A DNA stretch of 64,000 nucleotides from Calonectria ilicicola. Lineage: Eukaryota > Ascomycota > Sordariomycetes > Hypocreales > Nectriaceae. The position numbers were made by a program, and so were the translations under genes. Positions 23,058-34,342 of the stretch are shown one piece after another. Numbering within the stretch: position 1 is the first letter of the stretch; the number at the start of each line of letters is the position of its first letter. Location of the stretch: NCBI GenBank assembly GCA_020809705.1, contig CP085826.1, forward strand, positions 682,001 to 746,000, in the 5' to 3' direction. The notes under the pieces are model-generated. The model did no database searches and was not told where the DNA came from. It saw only the letters and a list, made by a program, of their open reading frames with translations.

Positions 23058-23998
23058 TTGTCAGTGCGCGCTTTACATCATGACCATGACGCGCTGGAAG
23101 AGCGCGACTAGCGCGGGGCTTGGCTGGATGAGGCCTCAGACACCATACAATAATCCAGACAGCGGAATGACCTGCCAATAGCTTTAGCAATATACTCCAT
23201 TCCCCGCCTGACACTGGGGTTGTGTTGGCAGCCTTGTCGGTTAGCTACATGATTGCCTGGGGTGGCTGGGCTGCGGCATTTGAAATGATCTCATGAAACG
23301 TGATTCATTGATTCTCTTATTGCAGGGTGCTCTGCTGTGACCTCAATGCGGACTTGACACAAGGCTCAAATTTGGGTTGCCGAATCACGGCGGGCTGAGC
23401 CAGCATCCCGTTGGCTAAAAAATGGAGATTGGAGCGTCTAAGCTCAACCCAGAAGCTATGAATTTGCAACGTCCAGCGGAGCTAGTCTTATTTTTTAGGG
23501 GTATTCGCGTGCCGAGCTGGCGGTGCAGAGGTGCCGGTTCATCCGCCCTACTCTAGACTAAGCCAGGGCCATTGCATAGCTTTTAGCATTTTTGCAATGA
23601 CCTACCTGTATGCATGTTGCCGCTTGCGGGTGATCATGATTTGCATGATGATGGCACGGATGGACCAAGCGCGTTCCAAAGCTACAACCCCATCAAAGCA
23701 CAGCCTTGATAATGGGGCCAGGGCAGAGATGAAAGGGGACTTGGTCATATTAGCTCAAGTTTGATCAGCTGTTACGCGGAAATCCCATTTTCAAAGTCGC
23801 TTGGAGGGCTTCAAAATTAATTTTAAGCTCCCGTCGCCAAGCCATACATAAAGGGCGCCATCCCCTCGCCAAGACTTTGATCTCTCCATCCGATCAACAC
23901 GCAACAATAAAAGGCTTTGACAGTCTCTTCCACTTCAATTCTCCACTCCTTTAATCAACCACTTGACCGTTTTACTCAGCACAAACGAATCCATCACC
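23058..23998. other. Intergenic region upstream of the PhiA-like gene
   Basis: No gene supported. The right end has pyrimidine-rich CTCTTCCACTTC-type leader sequence typical of strongly expressed fungal genes and a TATA-like CATACATAAAGG near 23843. Confidence 0.5.
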
Positions 23999-24632
23999 AT
24001 GCAGTTCAAGACTCTCCTTCTCGCTGCCGGTATCGCCCTTGCTGCTCCCGAGCCCCAGGTGGGCGGCGGCAACATCGCCACTTACACCCACGACCCCTTC
24101 ACCATCCGCGCCGTTCGCTCGGGAAGCGCTATCGATGGCTCTACATTCAGGGCTGCCAAGAGTAGCATCTCTCTCAACCTTGCTCGATCATTTGCTACTT
24201 GCGATGCCGCCACCGATGGCTCTGCTACCTTCGACCTCGATAACGGCAAGCTTTACCTCTACAAGAAGGGCAAGCCCACTCAAGAGCTCTATGTTGACCG
24301 CTCCGGCATGGGCAAGTCATGTTTTCTCCTTATGAATAAAAACAGCCAGGCTAATCATTCCTCGCAATATAGGTCAAGGCAAGATCGGATATATTACCGG
24401 CGACCAGTCTCCCCCCAAGAACAGCGAGATGGGCAAATGGGGCGTCACCATGGATGGGCGCCTAGTGTTCAATGGAGCTGGCTTCATTGCTTGCCCCACC
24501 GGCACTGACAATGTTCACAGCGTTTGGGTCAACGCGGGAGTGAACAACCCTGGTGGAAACAAGAACTGCTTTGCCATTAGTGCCCGCCCCGTCCTCAGGA
24601 AGAACCCCGTGGGCTGCACGTACACCAAATAA
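23999..24632 (+). CDS. phiA: PhiA-like secreted cell-wall protein
   Basis: Exons 23999-24311 and 24373-24632 encode 190 residues. The first 17 or so residues (MQFKTLLLAAGIALAAP) are a signal peptide. The body contains LYLYKKGKPTQELYVDRSGMGQGKIGYITGD and GAGFIACP, which match the fungal PhiA family of cell-wall proteins needed for phialide and conidium development in Aspergillus. Codon use is strongly biased to C-ending codons (GCC, ACC, CTC) compared with neighbouring regulator genes, suggesting high expression. The intron has a GC donor (GCAAGT at 24312) and TATAG acceptor; the phase, and the restoration of the conserved SGMGQG motif, support this GC-AG intron over an unspliced reading. The unspliced frame would lose the whole conserved C-terminal half. 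Confidence 0.82.
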
Positions 24633-25472
24633 ACGATGGCTGGTCCGCGTACTCCTGGGAAGGAAACTATATAGTACATAGGAAATTAACGATTAACGAT
24701 ATGATAATAAAGTACTGATCCATCCTAACAGCAGTTTCTTTTTCTTGAGGGTGTGCATTGTTGGATGTAGTATCGATGCCGCGTGCCTATTTCGAGTCTA
24801 ACTGAATATTAACATTAATATTTTGCGACGTTTTTCTACTTTATATTCTTGTTTACTACATTATCTCTAGCTTTCAGACGTGTTTGCTAACATGACACCA
24901 CCTGATCTAGTCTCAAGATTCGAGGTTAATTAAGACATTAGTTCTTCCGAGCATCACACATTATTTTCAACGGAGAAAGTTAGTATAGGGTAATCCAACG
25001 CTGAGATGAAATTGTGTCTTTGACACGGAATTCAATACGTCTTTTAGAACTCTTCTTATACTGCAAGAAGTCTCTAGTGATGTTACTGTGGAGACGGTTC
25101 TACGGGCCCTAATTCTAGAACAAATAAATGGGTTAGGGTTAGGGTGAACCTGAAATTAAACAAATCACCCTCCCGTCATCATATTGTTTTCATCCTTAAT
25201 TAATGACACTCTGACATCTCTTCTGTTTCCGGGAACCAAGATTGTGGGATATTGAACACTATGGATTACTAGAACTTCAAGATGGTTGCACGCGATGACG
25301 TGTCTGACTTATCTGTTCACCCCATTTTCTACGGCTATATGCCTAAGCCGCCTAGCCATTCCTGTAATAGGATCGGCCAGTTGTAAGCACACATTAACTA
25401 GCGGCTAGAAATCGCGCAGGACCTGTGGCTAGGAGGAAACAGAGCAGTACAGTTGTAGTCAGAGCCAGAAAA
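24633..25472. other. AT-rich intergenic region with a short telomere-like repeat
   Basis: 840 bp with no gene. AT-rich, with ATTAACATTAATATT-type stretches near 24807, and a short GGG(TTAGGG)2 tract at 25130-25144. Confidence 0.6.
25130..25144 (+). repeat. Interstitial telomere-like repeat GGG(TTAGGG)2
   Basis: Two perfect TTAGGG units preceded by GGG. TTAGGG is the telomeric unit of filamentous ascomycetes. Two units can occur by chance or serve as a telobox-type promoter element; alone this does not show a fusion point. Confidence 0.7.
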
Positions 25473-27465
25473 ATGACCAGCATCTCTACTCTAGATCATA
25501 TAATCGATGCACAACAGCCGGTTTATAATGCAGTGTACCCACCAGTCGACGGAAGCCGCTGCCAGATCCGCCTGATGCGGCTCCATCCGACGCCCGGCTA
25601 TGAGGACCCAATCCGGATCGACATATTCACGAAAGACCTCTCCGATAATTTCGAGTGCGACGCTCTGTCCTACGTTTGGGGAAGCGCCGTTTCTGAGCGC
25701 AGAGCGATCGTAAATGGCACTTCAATGATATTGACGAAGAACCTCGACGACGCGCTTCGCCATATCCGCAAGCCAGAGACCGCACTTGTTTTGTGGATCG
25801 ATGCCGTCTGCATCAACCAGCGTGTGACCGAGGAAAGGAACCACCAGGTTCAGATGATGGGGCAGATCTACTCCTCTGCTCTTCGCGTGGTCATCTGGTT
25901 GGGCTCTGAAGCTGGAGGGAGCACCGGAGTCATCTCCGCGATCCAGGAGGGAGCTGACCCGCAAAAAGCAGTCTCGGCTCTGAAATTTCGCTTCGGACTG
26001 CGCACACTCTGTTCGCGACCATGGTTCAGCCGCATCTGGGTCGTCCAGGAAGTAGCTCTGGCCAAACGTGATCCTATTATCACATGTGGGAGGACTGAGC
26101 TTCTCTGGTCTACCTTTGTTGGTTTCCTATCGCAAGTTCAACATATACTCGAAGAGGAGTTCAAGTTACCCTCGTACCCGTACTCGAAATTTGAGAACGA
26201 CTGGGAGCTCCTGGTTGATGCCGCGGTTCAAGATGATAGTCCGAAGCCCGAACTCAACATCCCGGAGCTCGAACATATACGCATCCACTACAAACAAACA
26301 AAGTATGTCCATGAACTTGCAAATGACAGGAAGATCCCCTAGCTCTTTCAAGGTGGGCTTTGGAAATAGTAGTCAATATGCCTATCAGATATGGAACGGA
26401 GGTAAGACCGCTATTAAAAAGACCAGCCTAGCCCTACACTACTCAATTCTGCAAATAATGGACGTGGATAGGCTAAGAAAGGCCCGTCCTCAGAGTCATC
26501 TTGAGATACAAATCTATCGGACACGAAACCTCCGTGCCACAGATACCCGAGATAAAGTCTATGCACTACTCGGCGTCTCCCGATTTCACGGACCTGCCAT
26601 CACGCCAGATTACTCGTTTCCAATCGAGCGCGTGTTCGCTGAGGCCATGAGAACCATCATTCTACATGGCTTTGAGTTCGGCTACCCAGTATTTCCATTG
26701 CGTCCGGCAGGGACCCGCCCCCATAATTGGCCGTCTTGGGTTCCCGATCTATCTGCAAGTCAAACCTCCCAGCCGCGACATCAAGTAGCTGGGTTATGTC
26801 CAAACGTGCAAAACATGAAGGGTCTTGTTGCTCGCATGAAGAACAGAATTCCCCTAGCACAATTCTCTCCCGATCTGAAAGTCATGGTCACTATGGGAGC
26901 CGATCTAGGAAGTGTCGCGTTTGTCGACGAACTTTCAATTACTGATTGGCATGACGTTCCACACGAGCTAGGAAGGCTCAAGCGCGCTCTGAATAGTCAT
27001 GACATCTCCCCGCGTGCTCTATGCGATGCCATCATGGCTCAGAACGACCAATACAGGAAATCAGGTGAACAGGAAAAGCGCAAGGCTTCTGCCAACTTTG
27101 GCAAGTTGTGGGAATTTGTGTCCCAACCGGCACTTGACTACTCCAATTCAGATCATTTCCAGTGGATTTGCGAGATGATTGCTCATAGCCTAACCAACGA
27201 TCGGACTTTATTGGCGACAGATTCCGGCAAGATCGGAATATCTCCTTGCAATGGTGTTCGAAAGGGGGATACATTGGCTGGGCTTTTCTACATTAACTTT
27301 CCCATGGTTCTTCGTCAAGTTAAAATGAGGTCATCGGAGCATTATATTATGATTTGCGTTGCGCATGTAGGATGCCATGAATGGGGGAATGATCTTCCAG
27401 AGAGCGATCTTAACTCGCAAGCGCTCTCTGAGAGCCGAAGTATAAAATCATTTACAATTTACTAG
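25473..27465 (+). CDS. HET-domain protein (heterokaryon incompatibility family)
   Basis: Exons 25473-26302 and 26343-27465, joined over a 40-nt intron (GTATGT ... AATGAC ... CCTAG), encode 650 residues. The HET domain shows its three blocks: ALSYVWG (64-70), LWIDAVCINQ (107-116) and RPWFSRIWVVQEV (roughly 185-197). After the intron come DTRDKVYALLGVSRFHG and NWPSWVPDLS, the usual C-terminal landmarks of this family. HET proteins act in non-self recognition and can trigger programmed cell death after fusion of unlike hyphae. The intron is short but restores phase and conserved sequence; without it the protein ends at residue 290. The ATG at 25473 is preferred to an upstream GTG. No partner domain such as NACHT or ankyrin is attached. 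Confidence 0.9.
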
Positions 27466-27598
27466 GCATCAACATTACGTTTAATTTGAAATTTTATACA
27501 TCATCAATACTGGGTTCTTCTACGGTGCTTGGCCACCACTCAGCTGGGGCCGAGTTAAAGTGACATCGCCTCCATAGTTTTATATAATATTTAATCTG

Positions 27599-29257
27599 TC
27601 ATGTTCGCGCTGTCGACGCCCATGTTTGCTCCAAGTCGTGACTGAAGCGGTTGGCTTGCGCAAATCTGGTCAAATCCCACCTCAATTGCAAATCGGTCCG
27701 TACCAACTCCTTGTCTTCAGCGGAGCTTAAGAAAAAACCAAGAGTGTACACGGGCCAGTTTCCAATGAATGACCTTGACCATCCATCATCATATTTGTGA
27801 TCTCGGAGAATTCCAAGTCCCCTCTCAACTTTCCAACAACCTTTGACAGGTATAGGCGCAGGGCCAACAAGATCGATGTTTTCTGACAGCTGATCCGCCA
27901 ACACCGACGCGATGATAGCATATAGACACGCTGCATCTTCATAGTGTTGTTCATTGTCATTGAGTTGGCTACTTGCAAGGGAAGTATTCGAAGGTCGCTT
28001 TTGCAGTAGGGCAGCTTCCCACCACTGCACCTCACTTCTCATTTGATCGAGAACCTGTTTTCTGCAAGGTGGTTGGCACCTATACAACCTACGGAGCGAC
28101 AAGGTGAGTCGGAACAGAGACACAGGAACACCGAGGACCGGGCTACTAAGACTTCTTGACTGATTCGGGAAGAAGTTCGATTGATCGAGCAGTCGTTCGG
28201 CCTGAGACCAGAAGTCAGGGTCGAATTTATACTCTATCCCTGTTGGATCAGACCAAAGCCCGGTCGTAATGAGAAATATTTGATACAAAACACTTTCGAC
28301 CGCAAGGTGGTCGAACAACTGATTGATTGCCAATGGTCGGTGAAAGAGGCGTAAAGCTAGAATGCGACTAGCAGCAGCGACGTGACGTGGTATGTCGATA
28401 TTAGTTACACCGCCAATCAACTAGTTATGCGTGTGCAGATTCCGCAGTTAGCACGATGGCATTATGTGCTTGGGTGTTCCCATAAAATGCACTTGGCACC
28501 ATAAAATGACAGGAAGACTTACCCCATGCAGATATAAAAACATTACTGTCATCAATAAACCATTATGACTTTCAAGAGGAGGTGTGTCCGCTAAGAGCTT
28601 CGAGAGTTCGCTAACAGAGTTAGAATAATAGACCAATGCAAGTTCTTGCATTTGCGAGGATGCATTAATGTAGTGAATGTGTGACGCCGCACAAGCAAGT
28701 AAAGAGTAATAAAGGCTTTTGCATGAAACCATGAGATCTTGCATCTCTATGAGCCATCCATCATGGAATCCATGGTGGCAACTTGGTAGTAGTAAAAGAT
28801 CGTAGGAGCTGTCCACAAAATGACGAAACACTATTGGTTCCAAATAATGACCCGTAGCCTTGTGGACTATACCAGCCTCTGAAATTATGGCAACACTAGC
28901 CCAAGAATTTGAGAAGTTCTCCTCAAATCGAAGTGCAAGAGTCTGTCCATTTGTCGCGGCCAGCGACTCATCATCCACGCTTGGCACGTCAGTCTCGGTC
29001 GAGTTGGCCCGGTGGCGCGATCGACCATGGGCCAAAAAGCGACGGTCCAGCAGGTCAGACGACGTGGGCCATTGACATTGTCGCCGAGATATCTGGCAGG
29101 ATTTGCAGACGGGAAGACATTCATCGCACTTTTTTCGTCGTTTGCGGCCTATCGAGTGCAGTTAGAACACTGGCTGATCGACCGTGACTGCAAGGATGAT
29201 ATTACACGTAAGACAGCCAGTCTTGGTACGTAATTTGGCTCGTGGGGCACTCTTCAT
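27599..29257 (-). CDS. Zn2Cys6 transcription factor (fungal-specific, short form)
   Basis: Exons 29257-29206, 29148-28523 and 28420-27599 give 499 residues. The zinc cluster is split by the first intron after the second Cys: Cys15 and 18, then Cys25, 32, 35 and 42, with an extra Cys28. Introns are 57 nt (GTAATA ... CGATAG) and 102 nt (GTAAGT ... CATAACTAG). The middle region includes LACAASHIHY and MFLYLHGLIGGVTNIDIPRHVAAASRIL, characteristic of the Fungal_trans_2 group. The first exon is only 52 nt, so automated calls are likely to miss the DNA-binding domain. It lies next to an outward MFS gene and a HET gene; target genes are unknown. Confidence 0.86.
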
Positions 29258-29905
29258 AGTGCCGAGAGTCCTGTCATATTTGGATGATGCAAAATCTCAA
29301 GATGGCACCACGCAGGCTATTTCCGGTGGAGATGGGGTTCCCAATCAGGGGAATTGTACATCCGAGACCTTTATATTGGGCGTGGCACCGTGCGCTACCA
29401 TTCAATATTTGAGGGGTTAACAGGGGTTCCAGCGATTGGCCAGAATGCTAGCTCAGAGTGATAGCGTGCAACATCGCGTGAGGGGTTTCGGAAGATAAGG
29501 CGGGGGATGTTGGTGGGTCTTTAGCCCAAGAATGAGGGTTTCTTGTAGGCTTGGTTGCGTGCCACTGATGGTTAGATGCTGACGCGGGTGGTGAGCGTGT
29601 TATCTATCACGATTTATCGGGATGCGACTTGAAAGTAGCGCAATCGCTTCACACCTCTACATGTTCCCCAGAGTTCAGATTGATAAGAATCAGTAACCGA
29701 CAAGCAAGACCAGATTTCTGACAAATCGTGTCCTCACACCCTCAAGCCTATGTTATTAATCATATAAACGATAAGATTAGGTTCCTTCATTATTGGAAAT
29801 TCTCTTATCGTGGCATTGATGGTCGGCTATCTCGCAAACATTAGATTCTCTGCTCTTCTTCAAAAGTTTACCATGATTCGCAATCTTCAAATTCCACTGC
29901 TATCT
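29258..29905. other. Intergenic region
   Basis: About 650 bp containing the promoter of the Zn2Cys6 gene and the 3' flank of the MFS gene. No gene or repeat recognised. Confidence 0.55.
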
Positions 29906-31778
29906 TCAATAAACCCTATTGTCTTCAACAATTTTCTTATACTTTGCGGCACTGCTAACGCGAAATTTCTTTCCATATTTTATCATGATGAAGCAAACTG
30001 AGGAGGCGGCCATGCCAATAAATGCAGCCGAAATGAAGCATTTCTGATAGCCCAGGTGGTTCAACCATGGAGTGATACTATAATCCAATCAGTTGCCAGT
30101 CTTCCAATATATGCAGTGGCTGCTTACCCGTATCCAATAGCAAATGACATTGTATTGCGGACAATAATTACCGTGACGATGGCATCGCCACTGATGTCAT
30201 GATAACTATCAATCAGATAGTTGACGCTCAGTGTGACTCCCATGGTAGATGTAAACGCCAGGCAACCCATGCCAACGATTAGTCCAAACCAATGCACCCC
30301 CTTTTCAGCACCAACACCCCAAAGGATCAAAGAAGCTGGTACCATGATAACACAGATAGTAAAAGGCCATAAACGATACTCAGCCTCCATGATGCCATTG
30401 TTGCGGCGCGCGAGTTTGAGTGTCAGCCAGTCGCTCAGCCTTCCAGACACCAAAGATCCGGCGACGACACCAAGACAACAGGATAAGTAGCTGAGACCCA
30501 CCATAGAGGTGCCGAAGTTGTACGGTGATCCAGAGAGAATAATGCTGGCTGTTGCATTCAGCACATTGAACCAGATCAGGTAGGAACCGTATGAGAACCC
30601 TGCATAAAATATGACTGGCCACCCGAGAAACATTAAACTTTGCATTGCACGTTGAATCATGCTCTTGCCGGGGCAAGGCTGCCACAATGACATCTTTTGT
30701 ACAAATGTCTTTTCTGTGGGATAAATCTCCCCAGTTTCCTCTTGAGGCTGCTTTGGAAGGGCAGAGGGGGACTTCTCATCGTCGCCCGTCATCGTGGGCG
30801 ACACGTCTCTTTCTTGCGCGATATCGGATATCTTTCGGGTGTAGTTGGTCTCTTCCATGAACAAAAACAAGAAAATAAAGACAAATGCCAAAAAGATTGC
30901 TGGCCAGTAAAACACCCATCTCCATCCTTGATATTCAGCAATGAAGCCACAGATCACAGGGGCAAAATAGTTGCTGCCTGCCAGCGTGAGAGCGTAGATG
31001 CCCATGTAGGTGCCTCGTTCGTGAGTAAAGTACTGCCAAATGCGTCAGTCTGCGGTCGGTTCTAGGCTAATTCAAAACACGTACAATATCAGTGACTGAG
31101 ATTTCTGGCAGAGCCTCGATTGGCGAGATGAAGAACCCTTGAATGATGCACTTTGCAATCCACTCTCCGTTAGTTTTCACATATGCACTGTATTAGGGTT
31201 AGTTCAAAAGCTATATTATACGGCTGATATTTCGCCATCTGTACCTCCAAATGCTAGTTCCCTAAAAACAAATCAGAAATCAATGCATCGCTGAACAATG
31301 ACAGATGAACTTACGATAGCGCCGAGAATAGAAATAAGATATGCTAAACGCTTTCCATATCTCAGAGAGAAAGGTTGCCAGAACAATAGACTCCAGCCCA
31401 AAAAGAGGAACATGTAGCCTGTGCCTTCGTTCAATGTAGCTACAGAGACACCACTGGCCGTAGAAAGAGGAACCAAGACGGAATACACTGTTGATACTGA
31501 TACTCCAGAAAACCAGGTGTAACTACAAACGTTATTAGATGGTCATTTTACAACTTTTTTTCAGGGATTTGTTACAGATTCTGGCAAATCATGGAAAGAA
31601 ACTTGCGGCGGGGCGACCAGTTGAGCGGATCATTAGGGTCACTGGATGGTGCAGGATCAAGCACAATGTCGTTACCAGTCGAGGCATGACGAGCGTGCAT
31701 ATTATGGTCAAGATCAACCAGATGAATGGTGCCTGGAATGACATCACCCTCGGGCGTATTTCCTGAATCTAACGACAT
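29906..31778 (-). CDS. MFS transporter, DHA1-like drug/metabolite efflux type
   Basis: Six exons, 31778-31576, 31522-31315, 31261-31245, 31187-31085, 31032-30128 and 30077-29906, give 535 residues. The pre-helix motif [13 protein letters not shown] and the following [17 protein letters not shown] segment are typical of the fungal multidrug/polyamine DHA1 branch. A central cytosolic loop (about residues 240-290) is rich in Glu, Lys and Ser, separating two six-helix halves. The third exon is only 17 nt and encodes part of [16 protein letters not shown]; without it the phase fails. The product should be a plasma-membrane proton-coupled carrier; substrate unknown. It is divergent from the amidase gene across 887 bp. 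Confidence 0.87.
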
Positions 31779-32665
31779 AATGTGGGAGTAAAGGAAAATT
31801 CGACATGCAAAAATGAGGCTTTCTACACGCGTCAATCGAGTCAAGGGATGCCGGCGAGAAGGGCTTTTAAAGTAAGCTGACGATATTTTCACAAGACTAA
31901 GACATGTGTGAAAGAATAATCGTGTCACGGTCGGCCAGCGCAAGTGATCCCCCGCATGCCAATCAAGCGGTGTTCTCCGCACCACTGATAAGACCCCAAT
32001 CTGGACTATCCATGGCGATGAAACATTGTAGTGCCGCTGATCCGGGGTCTGCATTCGCTGTACGCTCGAATATCTAATCAAGCGAGAATCCCTACCTCAA
32101 GTGGGAATAGGCGGTGCTAGCCATCGCAAACGTCCCTGGTTGGTTCAGCAGCGAGATGTGGCTGATAAGGGCGTGTGGTACGGTGCGTAAATATATCTGA
32201 TTGGTCGATCGCTTGGAATGGCACAGTGCCTCTAGTAGACCCCCATGACCAAATCGTCTGCAGCTGCATATCTGTGACGCAAGATTGTGATCTTGCTTCC
32301 GTGGTGTGCGTCTGGGCCTGAGCTTGACGCCCGCGTGATATTTTTGAGTTGACAGATCGCTTAAGCTGAGTGAACTGGAAGCACATAGGGGACCAATCAG
32401 GGATATTTACGATTTGATGGGCGGCTTTTGCAAGAACCTAATGCGGCAACTTTTTTGCATTTACTTGATAGACTACTTCCTGCAGATGGTGATTGGTGAA
32501 AACCTACAGCGATGCAGTTGTGTCTCAGTTGTGGCACAGATGAGGTGTCACATAAATCCTCATTTTCCCGCTTCCCCTCTTTCTACTTCTTCTCTAATCA
32601 TGATCGAGTAAAATCCTCTGGAATTAAATAACCATCCAATTTGTTTCCAACCAAACTTATCAGAT
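31779..32665. promoter_or_regulatory. Divergent intergenic region between the MFS carrier and the amidase
   Basis: 887 bp between outward-facing starts. No gene supported in it; the frame at 32117-32386 is not convincing. A pyrimidine-rich leader (CCCGCTTCCCCTCTTTC near 32570) precedes the amidase ATG. Confidence 0.45.
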
Positions 32666-34342
32666 ATGACGACCAGATCCTTGCCCGTCGTACAACCCAA
32701 GGCGGTACCGCAAGGTACGCCAGAGTTCGAACTGCAGAGAGCTGCTTTGCTTGAAGCTTTCGATTCAAAGATTCCAACCGAGTATCGGCTTTCAAAAGAG
32801 CTCATCGATAATCCGCCCACGGATGTCTCTGGTATCCCAGCGTCATGCGGAATCTTAACTCCAGAAGAACTTGAGATCACAGAAAACTATGATGCTTCTG
32901 GTCTGGCCGAAGCAATCGCCAACAAAAAATACACCGCAGTCGCAGTGGCCACAGCCTTTTCAAAGCGAGCGATAATTTCTCACCAGCTCACTTGCTGTTT
33001 AACTCAGTGGTTCATGGGCGAAGCTGTGGAGCAAGCCAAGGGACTAGATGAATATCTCGCCAAGAACGGGAAAACAATGGGTCCTCTCCATGGTGTGCCT
33101 ATTAGCATTAAAGACCATATGCCTGTTGCAGGAACATTCTCCTCACTTGGCTGCCTCAGTACCATCGTCAAAAACGAAAAAGATAGTCAGTTGGTTGGGA
33201 TCCTTCGCAGCCTAGGCGCCGTCTTCTACTGCAAGACAAACCAGCCGCAGACTTTGATGCATCTAGAAAGTGACTCCCTCTGGGGTCGCGTATTGAATCC
33301 ATTCAACATCCGCCTTTCTGCTGGCGGTTCGACAGGTGGCGAAGCAGCATTGATCGCCATGAAGGGTTCTGTTCTGGGCGTTGGAAGCGATATTGGGGGC
33401 AGCATTCGTGCGCCATCTGCCTTTTGCGGCATCTACGGATTTAAACCGACATCATATACTCTCCCCATGCAAGACTTTTTGGCCAGTCCCTCTGCGGCAG
33501 AGCTCAATGTCCTGTGCTCAACCGGACCCATGTGTCGCAGCATGAGGGACATGGATCTTTTCATGAAGGGCATTCTCGCGACTAAACCATATCTTGTTGA
33601 CCCAAAACTTGTACCAATCCCTTGGACTGGACTACACACACCACTACAGCAACGACTGAAGGTTGGCATAATCAACAATGACGGATTTATTGAGCCCCAG
33701 CCGCCCGTGAAGAGGGCGGTAGCTTGGGCCAGAGAGATCCTTTCCGACGCGAAATACGCGAACTTGGTGGAAGTGAAGGAATTCAAGCCCTTCGGTGCTG
33801 TAGAGGCTTGGTCCAAAATTCGGTCAATGTACTGGCCGGACGGGGGAAAGCATTCCAAAGAAGGGATTATTTCTTCTGGCGAACCACTTCATCCTTTGAG
33901 CGAGTGGATTTGGAAAGACGAGGAACCATTGGGAATGCAAACTGCTCATCACGTCAACTTGGCACGCAGGGAGAGAGACAACTTCCGGTATGCATTCGCC
34001 GAGAGTTGGCAAGATCATGATGTTGATGTTGTGATTGGCCCTGCATTTATTGGACCTGCATCGGCCCATGATACCGCTTTTTACTGGACGTACACCTCAT
34101 TGTACAACCTTGTTGACTACCCTGGAGTAGTTATCCCCACCCCCATCAAGGCAAAAGCAAAGGAGGAATATGATCCGGGCTACGTTCCCTTGAGCGACGC
34201 GTGCCAACACGTCAAGAAATTATGGGAGAGCACAAATTTCGAAGGCGCCCCCATAGACCTACAGGTGGTAGCCCGAAAATATCACGACAATGAGCTGTTT
34301 GGTGCACTCAAAGTGCTGAAGAACATGCTTGATTTGCCGTGA
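32666..34342 (+). CDS. Amidase-signature enzyme (acetamidase/fatty-acid-amide-hydrolase-like)
   Basis: A single-exon 558-residue enzyme. The Ser-cisSer-Lys triad is Lys149 (PISIKDH), Ser222 (GGSTGGEAALIA) and Ser246 (DIGGSIRAP), spaced almost exactly as in FAAH-type amidases. The N-terminal 90 residues resemble the cap region of fungal acetamidases, and the C-terminus (FEGAPIDLQVVARKYHDNELFGALKVL) is the standard end of the group. It should hydrolyse a carboxamide to acid and ammonia in the cytosol; the natural substrate could range from small amides to acyl amides. The neighbour on the left is a divergent MFS carrier and on the right a Zn2Cys6 regulator 1.6 kb away, a layout consistent with a nitrogen-scavenging or detoxification set. 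Confidence 0.92.
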   Translation: MTTRSLPVVQPKAVPQGTPEFELQRAALLEAFDSKIPTEYRLSKELIDNPPTDVSGIPASCGILTPEELEITENYDASGLAEAIANKKYTAVAVATAFSKRAIISHQLTCCLTQWFMGEAVEQAKGLDEYLAKNGKTMGPLHGVPISIKDHMPVAGTFSSLGCLSTIVKNEKDSQLVGILRSLGAVFYCKTNQPQTLMHLESDSLWGRVLNPFNIRLSAGGSTGGEAALIAMKGSVLGVGSDIGGSIRAPSAFCGIYGFKPTSYTLPMQDFLASPSAAELNVLCSTGPMCRSMRDMDLFMKGILATKPYLVDPKLVPIPWTGLHTPLQQRLKVGIINNDGFIEPQPPVKRAVAWAREILSDAKYANLVEVKEFKPFGAVEAWSKIRSMYWPDGGKHSKEGIISSGEPLHPLSEWIWKDEEPLGMQTAHHVNLARRERDNFRYAFAESWQDHDVDVVIGPAFIGPASAHDTAFYWTYTSLYNLVDYPGVVIPTPIKAKAKEEYDPGYVPLSDACQHVKKLWESTNFEGAPIDLQVVARKYHDNELFGALKVLKNMLDLP

